A stretch of 44,656 nt of DNA from the NCBI RefSeq assembly GCF_900580675.1, contig NZ_UTBG01000047.1, positions 1 through 44,656 on the forward strand, given 5' to 3'. A model generated the notes under the pieces. It saw only the letters and a list, made by a program, of their open reading frames with translations, ran no database searches and was not told the DNA's origin. The DNA comes from Pseudomonas viridiflava. Its GTDB lineage: Bacteria > Pseudomonadota > Gammaproteobacteria > Pseudomonadales > Pseudomonadaceae. Positions 1 through 7,109 of this stretch are shown one piece after another. Made by a program: the position numbers and the translations under genes. The stretch's first letter is position 1; every line of letters starts with the position of its first letter.

Positions 1-240
1 GAGGCGCACATTCTTGAGCTGCTGCAAGAGCTGCAACGCGAGATGGGGATTGCTTACGTGCTGGTGTCCCACGACCTGTCGGTGGTCGCCGACTTTGCCC
101 ATGAAGTGCTGGTATTGCGTAATGGCCGGGTGATCGAACAGGGTTCGGTCGAGCGGATTTTCAACCAGCCGTCCAGCGACTACACCCGCGAACTGATTGC
201 GGCCATCCCTGGCCGGCACGTCACGGCAACCGCCGCGTAA
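1..240 (+). CDS. ABC transporter ATP-binding protein, peptide/nickel type (3' end only)
   Basis: The reading frame is open from the first base of the window and ends at TAA 238-240, so only the last 79 residues are present. They contain the H-loop motif LVSHDLSVVADFAHEVLVL, followed by a RNGRVIEQGSVERIF segment and an SSDYTRELI-type tail. This is the usual end of the ATPase subunits of oligopeptide/dipeptide (Opp/Dpp-like) importers, which hydrolyse ATP in the cytoplasm to drive uptake. The Walker motifs and the permease genes would lie upstream of the window. The substrate cannot be told from this fragment. An inverted repeat at 259-278 follows the stop. Confidence 0.85.
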   Translation, partial: EAHILELLQELQREMGIAYVLVSHDLSVVADFAHEVLVLRNGRVIEQGSVERIFNQPSSDYTRELIAAIPGRHVTATAA

Positions 241-258
241 GCTTTACTGCGCCGACCA

Positions 259-278
259 GTGGCGAGCGCCCTCGCCAC
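259..278. repeat. Perfect inverted repeat after the ABC transporter gene
   Basis: GTGGCGAG and CTCGCCAC form an 8-bp perfect stem with a 4-base loop. There is no T-tract on either side, so it is not a classical intrinsic terminator. It lies between two convergent genes and its arm resembles the end of the repeat at 36501-36510, so it may be a fragment of a dispersed Pseudomonas repeat. Confidence 0.6.
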
Positions 279-311
279 GGGTAATCGGGGGCGCGCTGCA
301 TGGGGTGGCTT

Positions 312-830
312 TTACTGCTTGGCGTGCTTGACCTGCACCTCGGGCATTGCCGAGGAATGGTGGTTGAGGATTTTCCACTGGCCGCCCACCTGCTCGTAGA
401 CAAAGGTGTAGCGTGCCTGCACATGGCGCACCTCGCCGTTCTTCTCGGTCAGGGTGAAGGTGTAGACCCCGCTGTCCATCGCCACGTTACTGCCCAGTTG
501 GCGGATCTCGCGGTAATTGATCTGGCCTACCGGCTTGAGCGCCAGGAAGTGATCGAAGTAGTTGGCGATCAACTCAGGCGTGTTGCGCACCTGGTTGGAC
601 ACCGTCGGCTGCAGCACCGCGCCCGGCGCATACAAGTCGACCACTGTCTTCACGTTGCCGGTCTGCAACGCGCTGTTCCAACGGTCAAACAACCCGGCGA
701 TCTCGCGGTCTTGCACATTGGCAGGCGCCTGGGCCACGTCGCGGTACACGTACGGCGCAGTCTCGGCAGCCTGCACAAACGGCACGCTCAAGGCAAAAAA
801 CAGGGCGATTGAAGTGGCTTTGACTTTCAT
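312..830 (-). CDS. Exported SgcJ/EcaC-like (DUF4440, NTF2-fold) protein
   Basis: A protein of 172 residues. I place the start at the ATG at 830 because it begins an obvious signal peptide (MKVKATSIALFFALSVPFVQ, then AAETA) with GGAG about 9 bases upstream; a longer frame up to 896 adds 22 residues with no such features. The mature part has the pattern of the SgcJ/EcaC branch of the NTF2-like fold: IAGLFDRWNSALQTGNVKTV near the start, VLQPTVSNQVRNTPELIANY in the middle, and a C-terminal beta-rich half with TFVYEQVGGQWKILNHHSS. The location should be periplasmic. No substrate can be named; family members are mostly uncharacterised. It is divergent from the signalling operon at 1007, leaving 831-1006 as a shared promoter region. 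Confidence 0.8.
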   Translation of the reverse strand: MKVKATSIALFFALSVPFVQAAETAPYVYRDVAQAPANVQDREIAGLFDRWNSALQTGNVKTVVDLYAPGAVLQPTVSNQVRNTPELIANYFDHFLALKPVGQINYREIRQLGSNVAMDSGVYTFTLTEKNGEVRHVQARYTFVYEQVGGQWKILNHHSSAMPEVQVKHAKQ

Positions 831-1006
831 TGCGATGCTCCAGTGGTGTTCGTTGTGGCCACTTTGCCAACCTGCCTGCCACCCGCCATCGGCCAACCGG
901 AGTCATTTAACTATGCCATTTGGCAGATGGCGCCCAACCCGCTCCGCAAGGTTTAATAGCCTGCCTCGCGCCCCCGAGCCTGTGTAATCGATACCGGAGT
1001 TCAAGC

Positions 1007-2191
1007 ATGCAACGTACGCCACACGATCCCGGCAGTGCCTTGGCGATCCGCGCGCATTATCGACAATCCGAAAGCCGCACCGCGCGTTTGCGCTTGCTGG
1101 TGGACACCGGGCAAGCCTTGCCGCAGCTGACGCCTGACGCCATGCGCGAACGCGTGCTGGCACGGGCCTGCGCGTTCCTTGCGATGGACCATGGGCTGAT
1201 TCGGGAGTGGGATGCCGAGGGCGCCGCCACCACCACCGCGCGCCATGGCAGCCTGGATCGGTTGGGCAACCTGCCCCCCCTCGCCGACCGTAGTTTGCGC
1301 GTACCGTGCTGGCTGGAGCTGCCGGGCAGCGCCCTGCCCAGCGTGCTGCAAGTGCCGCTGCGCGGTGCTGATGGCGATACGTTCGGCGTACTGGTGCTGG
1401 GCAATAGCGTCAGCCTGCGCGCGCCAGACCATGAAGACAGTGAATCGCTGCAATTGCTCGCCACGCTGCTGGCCGCGCACCTGCAAAACGCTCGGCTGCT
1501 GACCACCCTGAAAACCCGCGACAGGACCCTGTCCGAGTTGGTCGACCGCTTACTGCGCGCCCAGGAAGACGAGCGCAAACGCGTGGCCTACGATCTGCAC
1601 GACGGCCTGGCGCAAACCCTAGCCGGCTTGCACCAGCGCCTGCAGGGGTTTGCCGGCCGTTGTCCGGCACTGCCGGGCACGCTGGATGCGGATTTGCAGG
1701 CGATCCTGAGCCTGGCCCAGCATTCGGTCGGCGAAGGCCGCCAACTGATCGCCGGCCTGCGCCCGACGGTGCTGGATGATTTCGGTTTGCTCAAGGCACT
1801 CGACAAAGAGGCTGACCGCCTGCGCGAAGCGGGCTTGAGCGTGCAGTGGACCAGTGAGTACGCGGGCCGCCTGCCCAGCCAGGTAGAAACCGCCTTGTTC
1901 CGGATCGGCCAGGAAGCGATCAACAATATTCTCAAGCATGCGCAGGCCAGCCAGGTACGACTGGCCCTGGAACTGAACAACGACCAGGCTTCGCTGCAGG
2001 TCAGCGACAACGGCAAAGGCTTTGCCATCGACCAGTCACTCGACACCCAGGATGCCCAGCACCTGGGGCTTGCCACCATGCACGAGCGCGCCAGCCTGCT
2101 GGGCGGTCGACTCCATTGCGTGAGCACCCTCAACGGCGGCACCCAACTGCATGCCAATGTGTCCGCTTACCTGAATGGAACACCAAAATGA
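1007..2191 (+). CDS. GAF-domain sensor histidine kinase, NarX/HisKA_3 type
   Basis: A 394-residue soluble kinase. The ATG at 1007 is chosen because GGAG lies at 996-999; a longer frame exists from 920 but has no such site. Residues about 28-165 form a GAF-like sensory domain. The dimerisation and phosphoacceptor segment follows, with AYDLHDGLAQTLAGLHQRL placing the phosphorylated histidine at H198. The C-terminal ATPase has an N-box (GQEAINNILKHA), a G1 box (VSDNGKGF) and a GLATMHERASLLGGRL segment, as in NarX/UhpB-type kinases. There is no membrane segment, so the signal is probably cytoplasmic. Its stop overlaps the start of the next gene (ATGA at 2188-2191), a NarL-type regulator, which is the expected partner. 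Confidence 0.9.
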   Translation: MQRTPHDPGSALAIRAHYRQSESRTARLRLLVDTGQALPQLTPDAMRERVLARACAFLAMDHGLIREWDAEGAATTTARHGSLDRLGNLPPLADRSLRVPCWLELPGSALPSVLQVPLRGADGDTFGVLVLGNSVSLRAPDHEDSESLQLLATLLAAHLQNARLLTTLKTRDRTLSELVDRLLRAQEDERKRVAYDLHDGLAQTLAGLHQRLQGFAGRCPALPGTLDADLQAILSLAQHSVGEGRQLIAGLRPTVLDDFGLLKALDKEADRLREAGLSVQWTSEYAGRLPSQVETALFRIGQEAINNILKHAQASQVRLALELNNDQASLQVSDNGKGFAIDQSLDTQDAQHLGLATMHERASLLGGRLHCVSTLNGGTQLHANVSAYLNGTPK

Positions 2192-2841
2192 ACCGCGTAT
2201 TACGTCTGGTGCTGGCGGATGATCATGAAGTCACGCGCACGGGTTTCGTCGCCTTGCTGGCGGGGCATCCGCAATTTGAAGTGGTCGGCCAGGCGCGCGA
2301 TGGCCAGCAAGCGGTGGAACTCTGCGAACAGTTGCTGCCCGACATCGTGATCCTCGACATTCGCATGCCGGTGCTCAATGGCCTGGGCGCGGCCCGCCTG
2401 CTGCAACAACGCCTGCCGGCGCTGAAAGTGGTGATGTTCACCATGGACGACAGCGTCGATCACCTGGAAGCGGCGATGAACGCCGGCGCGGTGGGCTACC
2501 TGCTCAAGGACGCCAGCCGCGACGAAGTAATCGATGCACTGCAACGCGTCGCAGCCGGTGAAGAAGCCCTGAACAACGCGGTCAGCGCCCGCCTGCTGCG
2601 GCGGATGACCGAGCGCAGCGCCGCTGGCGGCACGCCGACTGAAAACCTCACCCCACGCGAACGCCAGGTGCTGGGCCTGGTCGCGAACGGGATGAGCAAC
2701 CGCCAGATAGGTGAGCAACTGGGAATCACCACCGGCACCGCCAAGGCCCACGTTGAACGGGTGATCGGCAAGCTCGGTGCGGCCGACCGAACCCAGGCCG
2801 CCGTGCGTGGCATCGCCCTGGGCCTGGTGACGCAGGCATGA
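2188..2841 (+). CDS. NarL/FixJ-family response regulator
   Basis: A protein of 217 residues starting at the ATG at 2188, which shares the ATGA overlap with the kinase stop. The N-terminal receiver has the acidic pair in LVLADDHEV, the phosphoacceptor D57 in IVILDIRMP, the threonine-like site in VVMFTMDDS, and the lysine in GYLLKDAS. The C-terminal LuxR-type helix-turn-helix begins at LTPRERQVLGLVANGMSNRQ. It should be phosphorylated by the upstream HisKA_3 kinase and bind DNA as a dimer. The target is unknown. The adjacent mexEF-oprN operon is a candidate by position only. Its stop overlaps the next start (ATGA at 2838-2841). Confidence 0.92.
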   Translation: MNRVLRLVLADDHEVTRTGFVALLAGHPQFEVVGQARDGQQAVELCEQLLPDIVILDIRMPVLNGLGAARLLQQRLPALKVVMFTMDDSVDHLEAAMNAGAVGYLLKDASRDEVIDALQRVAAGEEALNNAVSARLLRRMTERSAAGGTPTENLTPRERQVLGLVANGMSNRQIGEQLGITTGTAKAHVERVIGKLGAADRTQAAVRGIALGLVTQA

Positions 2842-5165
2842 GGGTCTTTTATGCCAGGCGCTGGGCCGACCTGCCCTTGCGCGGCAAGGCGCTGGTGGTG
2901 ATTTCTCTGCCGCTGGTGGTGCTGCTGCTGTCGCTGGTGCTGATCTACATCACCGAACGCCAGACCGCCCGCGCCGAAGAGGACGTGCGCCGGGTGCTGC
3001 GCGTTCAAGGCGACATCCGCGCCGTGCACACGCTGCTGGCCGAGGCGGCCGCCAGCGTGCGCGGTTACCTGCTGACCCGCCGCGAGGATTTCCTGCCGGG
3101 TTACCGCAACGCCAAGCCGCAGATCGAGTATGCCCTGCGCCGACTCGACGAAAACGTTCGCGACCAACGCGTGCGCGAACAGCTCGCGTCGATCAAGCCG
3201 CTGATCAACAGCAAAATCGATGGGCTGGAAGACATGCTCAGTGAGCCGACGACGAGTGCGGCGTCGATCACCAGCATTCTGGTCAGCAACAAACAGATCC
3301 TCGACGCCCTGCGCCAGCACATCGGCACCATGCTGACCCTTGAGGATTCGTTACTCGCCGAGCGCACGAGCGCCGCCGCCGAAACCCGTCAGCGGTTGCT
3401 GCTGTCGACCTGGCTGGCGGCGATCTGCGGGCTGTTCGGAGCAATCGTCGCGGTGCTGTTTCTGTCCAAGGGCATTGTTGCGCGCGTGCAGCAAGTGCAA
3501 CGCAATGCGCAGCGCCTGGCGCTCGGTCAGCCGCTGCAGCCGCAACCACCGGAAAACGACGAAATCGGCCAGTTGGGCACCCGCCTGGTGGAAGCCGGCG
3601 TGCTGCTGGCCGAGCGCGAGCGCGCGTTGCGTGAGAACGAAGAGCGCTTGCGGCTGATCATCGATGGGGTCAAGGACTACGGCATCTTCGCGCTCGACAC
3701 CGAAGGCCATGTCACCAGCTGGAACGCGGGCGCCGAGCGGATCAAGGGCTATAGCGAACAGGAAATCATCGGCCAGCACTTTTCGGTGTTCTACCTGCCT
3801 GAGGAATGCCCGCAGCACCCGGCCATGGCACTGGACGAAGCCACCCGCAACGGCCATTACATGGAAGAAGGCTGGCGCTGCCGCCAGGATGGCACGCGGT
3901 TCTGGGCCAGTGTGGTGATTACCGGGCAGTTCGATGCGACCGGCGCATTGCGCGGTTTTTCCAAGATCACCCGCGACATCACCGACCGTCGCGCCGCCGA
4001 GATAGCGCTGGGCACCGCACGCGAGGAAGCCGAGCGCGCCAGCCGCGCCAAAAGCGAATTCCTGTCGCGCATGAGCCATGAGTTGCGCACTCCACTCAAC
4101 TCGATCCTGGGCTTTGCGCAACTGCTGGACATGGACGCGGTGGCGGGGCAAAAAACCCAGGTCGGGCACATCTTGCGAGCTGGCCAACACCTGCTGACGC
4201 TGATCAACGAAGTGTTGGATATCGCCAAGATCGAGGCGGGACGCCTGCCCCTGAATATCCAACAGATTGCGTTGCAAGGCCCGCTCCAAGAGGCCCTGGC
4301 GCTGGTGTCACCCATGGCCGTCGACGCAGGCATTCAGTTGCAGCCGCTGCCCGTAATCGCGGCGGATATCGGCGTGGTTGCCGATCGACAGCGCCTGACC
4401 CAAGTGCTGCTCAACCTGCTGTCCAACGCGATCAAGTACAACCGACCTCAGGGCCAGGTCAGTATCGAGGTGACGGTTCAGGGCCAACGCATCGCCGTGT
4501 GCGTTTGCGATACCGGCAAGGGCATCGCGGCAGACCGGCTCGTGCAACTGTTCAAGCCATTCGAGCGCCTGGGCGCCGACCCGAATATCGAAGGCAGCGG
4601 CCTCGGCCTGGCGCTGAGTAAAAGCCTGTTGGAAAAGATGAACGGCCAACTGAGCGTACACAGCACGCAGGGCATCGGTTCACGCTTCACCCTCGAGCTG
4701 CCGTTCGTGCGCGTGCAGGAACCCCACGGCCTTGCCGCTGCGCCGCTCGATATCCCGTCGGTACGCCCTGCCCTGGCTGTTTCCACGATCCAGGGTAAAG
4801 TGCTGTGTATCGAAGACAACCTCTCCAGCCTGGCGCTGATCGAAACCTTGCTGCAACGCAGGCCGGGGATAAAACTGCTGTCGAGCATGCAAGGCCAACT
4901 GGGCCTGGACCTGGCCGCCCAGCACGCGCCGCAGCTGATTTTGCTCGATGTGTCACTGCCGGACATCGACGGCCTGGCCGTGCTGCAACGCTTGCGCCGC
5001 TCGGCGATCACTCAGAACACGCCAGTACTGATGATCACCGCCGATGCCAGCGACCCTACCCGCCAGGCCCTGCACGACGCGGGCGCAACCGCCGTATTGA
5101 ACAAGCCGATCAACGTACCCGCGTTTCTCGCCCACCTCGACCAGTATTTTCCGGAGCCCGCGTGA
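2838..5165 (+). CDS. Hybrid sensor histidine kinase: CHASE3, HAMP, PAS, HisKA, HATPase, receiver
   Basis: A 775-residue inner-membrane kinase. The first membrane segment is at about residues 18-38 and the second at about 185-210; between them lies a helical periplasmic region typical of CHASE3 (AEAAASVRGYLLTRREDFL). A HAMP-like linker follows, then a PAS domain at about 265-390 (YGIFALDTEGHVTSWNAGAE). The HisKA domain carries H414 in SRMSHELRTPLN. The ATPase has NLLSNAIKYN and the glycine boxes DTGKGI and GSGLGLALS. A C-terminal receiver has D704 in LILLDVSLPDIDG and the lysine in AVLNKPINV. It probably passes phosphate to a separate histidine-phosphotransfer protein that is not in this window, or to one of the neighbouring regulators. 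Start and stop both overlap neighbours, indicating translational coupling. Confidence 0.92.
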   Translation: MRVFYARRWADLPLRGKALVVISLPLVVLLLSLVLIYITERQTARAEEDVRRVLRVQGDIRAVHTLLAEAAASVRGYLLTRREDFLPGYRNAKPQIEYALRRLDENVRDQRVREQLASIKPLINSKIDGLEDMLSEPTTSAASITSILVSNKQILDALRQHIGTMLTLEDSLLAERTSAAAETRQRLLLSTWLAAICGLFGAIVAVLFLSKGIVARVQQVQRNAQRLALGQPLQPQPPENDEIGQLGTRLVEAGVLLAERERALRENEERLRLIIDGVKDYGIFALDTEGHVTSWNAGAERIKGYSEQEIIGQHFSVFYLPEECPQHPAMALDEATRNGHYMEEGWRCRQDGTRFWASVVITGQFDATGALRGFSKITRDITDRRAAEIALGTAREEAERASRAKSEFLSRMSHELRTPLNSILGFAQLLDMDAVAGQKTQVGHILRAGQHLLTLINEVLDIAKIEAGRLPLNIQQIALQGPLQEALALVSPMAVDAGIQLQPLPVIAADIGVVADRQRLTQVLLNLLSNAIKYNRPQGQVSIEVTVQGQRIAVCVCDTGKGIAADRLVQLFKPFERLGADPNIEGSGLGLALSKSLLEKMNGQLSVHSTQGIGSRFTLELPFVRVQEPHGLAAAPLDIPSVRPALAVSTIQGKVLCIEDNLSSLALIETLLQRRPGIKLLSSMQGQLGLDLAAQHAPQLILLDVSLPDIDGLAVLQRLRRSAITQNTPVLMITADASDPTRQALHDAGATAVLNKPINVPAFLAHLDQYFPEPA

Positions 5166-5647
5166 ACCTCGACCTGCGCATTCTGATCATCGACGACCAA
5201 CGCCCGAATCTCGACCTGGTGGAGCAATTGCTGGCGCGCGAAGGGCTGACCAACGTGCTGAGCAGCACCGAGCCACTGCGCACCCTGGAGCTGTTCAACA
5301 GTTTCGAGCCGGACCTGGTGATTCTCGATTTGCACATGCCCGAGCTGGACGGCTTCGCGGTGCTCGAACAGCTCAACCGGCGCATCCCCATTGGTGAATA
5401 CCTGCCGATCCTGGTGCTGACCGCCGATGCCACCCGCGACACCCGCCTGCGCGCCCTGGCCCTCGGCGCCAGGGACTTCATCAGCAAACCGCTGGATGCG
5501 CTGGAAACCATGCTGCGGGTGTGGAACCTGCTGGAAACCCGCGTGCTCTACAAAACCTTGCGCACGCTGGTGCCTGCGGAGCAGATCGAATTGTTGCAGC
5601 GGCGCGGTTCAACGGCTGCGGTGGAGTCGGTGATTCGGCGTTGCTAG
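5162..5647 (+). CDS. Receiver-domain response regulator without an output domain
   Basis: A protein of 161 residues read from a GTG at 5162 that overlaps the hybrid-kinase stop (GTGA). The receiver is complete: acidic residues in LIIDDQRPN, phosphoacceptor D56 in DLVILDLHMPELDGFAV, the threonine site in LVLTADATRD, and the lysine in ARDFISKPLD. About 45 residues follow, beginning ETMLRVWNLLETRVLYKTLR. That segment resembles the helical linker joining receivers to HD-GYP or GGDEF output domains, but no such domain follows. The protein may act by protein-protein contact or as a phosphate sink. The inverted repeat at 5661-5674 lies just after the stop and may end the transcript. Confidence 0.85.
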   Translation: MNLDLRILIIDDQRPNLDLVEQLLAREGLTNVLSSTEPLRTLELFNSFEPDLVILDLHMPELDGFAVLEQLNRRIPIGEYLPILVLTADATRDTRLRALALGARDFISKPLDALETMLRVWNLLETRVLYKTLRTLVPAEQIELLQRRGSTAAVESVIRRC

Positions 5648-5660
5648 CGTGAATTGCAGA

Positions 5661-5674
5661 AGGTTGCGCAACCT
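5661..5674. repeat. 14-bp perfect palindrome after the signalling operon
   Basis: AGGTTGCGCAACCT is a perfect palindrome 14 bases after the receiver gene. A T-rich stretch (TCTTTTGTC) begins about 8 bases later, so it could be a weak terminator. With no loop it could equally be a protein-binding site. Confidence 0.5.
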
Positions 5675-5690
5675 GCAACAGTCTTTTGTC

Positions 5691-5705
5691 ATCACTCCTA
5701 TTGAT
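5691..5705 (+). promoter_or_regulatory. nod-box-like ATC-N9-GAT site, distal (probable MexT operator)
   Basis: ATC-ACTCCTATT-GAT matches the ATC-N9-GAT core bound by MexT-type LysR activators upstream of mexE in P. aeruginosa. The centre-to-centre distance to the second box (5753-5767) is 62 bases, and no other gene lies between here and mexE. MexT binding is inferred from the motif and from the identity of the downstream operon. Confidence 0.6.
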
Positions 5706-5752
5706 AGCTCCCTAACGAAACCCGCATTCTAGAGGGCTAATCTCCCGCTTAT

Positions 5753-5767
5753 ATCATTCCGAATGAT
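5753..5767 (+). promoter_or_regulatory. nod-box-like ATC-N9-GAT site, proximal, fully palindromic
   Basis: ATCATTC-C-GAATGAT is a perfect inverted repeat with 7-bp arms around one base, and fits ATC-N9-GAT. The following AGTTACC extends the resemblance to the longer MexT consensus ATCA-N5-GTCGAT-N4-ACYAT. It lies 85 bases upstream of the mexE ATG, a sensible position for a LysR-type activator site. Confidence 0.7.
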
Positions 5768-5852
5768 AGTTACCTTTGCTTCATTCGATTCGTGACATAG
5801 CACCTCGCCGCGCATGATCCGCCCATCTCAAATACATTGGCGGATGCACCTC

Positions 5853-7094
5853 ATGGAACAGTCACTCAAACATTTGCGCTTCCCCCTGGCGGTTTTGGCC
5901 GTGGTGGTGATGAGCGCGTGCGGCAAGACCCCTGAACAAGCGGCCGCCATGCCGGCGGCGAAAGTCAGCGTGGCCAAGGTGCTGGAACAGCCGGTCAACG
6001 AGTGGGACGAATTTACCGGTCGCCTCGAAGCACCGGAAACCGTGCAGATTCGTCCTCGGGTTTCTGGCCAGATTGACCAAGTCGCTTTCACCGAAGGCGC
6101 TTTGGTCAAGAAAGGCGACCTGTTGTTCCAGATCGACCCGCGTCCGTTCCAGGCTGAAGTGCGCCGCCTTGAAGCCCAACTGGCCCAAACCCGTGCCGCC
6201 GCCACCCGCAGCGATAACGAAGCGCAACGCGGTGACCGCCTGCGCCAGAGCAATGCGATCTCCGCCGAACTGGCCGACTCGCGCACCACTGCTGCCCAGG
6301 AAGCCCGCGCTGCCGTCGCCGGGATCCAGGCGCAGTTGGACCTGGCCAAGCTGAACCTGAGCTTTACCCGTGTGACCTCGCCGATCAGCGGGCGCGTCAG
6401 CCGTGCCGAAATCACCGCCGGCAACCTGGTGACCGCCGACGTCACCGCGCTGACCAGCGTGGTCTCTACCGACAAGGTCTACGCCTACTTCGACGCCGAT
6501 GAGCGTGTGTTCCTCAAGTACACCGAGCTGGCTCGCCAAGGCCGTCGTGGTGCGACTACCCCGGTATACCTGGGCCTGTCGAATGAAACCGGCAACCCGC
6601 ACCTGGGCCAGATGAACTTCGTCGACAACCAGGTCAACCCGGCCACCGGCACCATCCGTGGGCGCGCCGTGTTCGATAACAGCAAGGGCGAATACACCCC
6701 GGGCCTGTACGCACGCCTGAAGCTGGTGGGCAGCGGCACCTATTCCGCCGTGCTGATCAACGACGAAGCAGTGGGCACCGACCTGGGCAAGAAATTCGTG
6801 CTGGTGATGGACGGCGACAAGCCGGCTTATCGCGCGGTGGAACTGGGACCGAAGATCGAAGGTTTGCGCATCGTGCGCAGCGGCCTGAACAAAGACGACA
6901 CGATTATCGTCAAGGGCCTGCAACGCGCACGCCCTGGGTCACCGGTCGCGCCGGAAACCATCCCGATGGCCAGCAAGGAAACCCTCGCTGCCATGGCACA
7001 ACAACGACAAGCGCTTGAAGCTAGCAACCTGGAGCAAGTGGCGCCGGACAAAACCGCGCCCAAGCTCGCAGCTGCTGCGTCTCCACGCGGTTAA
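5853..7094 (+). CDS. mexE: RND efflux periplasmic adaptor, MexE type
   Basis: A 413-residue membrane-fusion protein that links the inner-membrane pump to the outer-membrane channel. I choose the ATG at 5853: GGCGGA at 5839-5844 gives an 8-base spacing and the protein then opens with a lipoprotein signal (PLAVLAVVVMSAC, lipidated C23). Earlier ATGs at 5814 and 5844 lack a good ribosome site. The order is a beta-barrel/lipoyl half (RPRVSGQIDQVAFTEGALVK), an alpha-hairpin (RRLEAQLAQTRAAATRS to AQLDLAKLNL), the second lipoyl half (TRVTSPISGRVSRAEITAGN), and a C-terminal membrane-proximal domain. It heads a three-gene operon with mexF (15-base gap) and oprN. The close resemblance to MexE supports a role in exporting chloramphenicol- and quinolone-like compounds, which is known for the family. 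Confidence 0.92.
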   Translation: MEQSLKHLRFPLAVLAVVVMSACGKTPEQAAAMPAAKVSVAKVLEQPVNEWDEFTGRLEAPETVQIRPRVSGQIDQVAFTEGALVKKGDLLFQIDPRPFQAEVRRLEAQLAQTRAAATRSDNEAQRGDRLRQSNAISAELADSRTTAAQEARAAVAGIQAQLDLAKLNLSFTRVTSPISGRVSRAEITAGNLVTADVTALTSVVSTDKVYAYFDADERVFLKYTELARQGRRGATTPVYLGLSNETGNPHLGQMNFVDNQVNPATGTIRGRAVFDNSKGEYTPGLYARLKLVGSGTYSAVLINDEAVGTDLGKKFVLVMDGDKPAYRAVELGPKIEGLRIVRSGLNKDDTIIVKGLQRARPGSPVAPETIPMASKETLAAMAQQRQALEASNLEQVAPDKTAPKLAAAASPRG

Positions 7095-7109
7095 GGGATA
7101 CGACTCAAG

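Noticed and set aside
5814..5852. An upstream start for mexE at 5814 or 5844
   Set aside because: Neither has a well-spaced ribosome site, and only the 5853 start places the lipoprotein signal at the very N-terminus.
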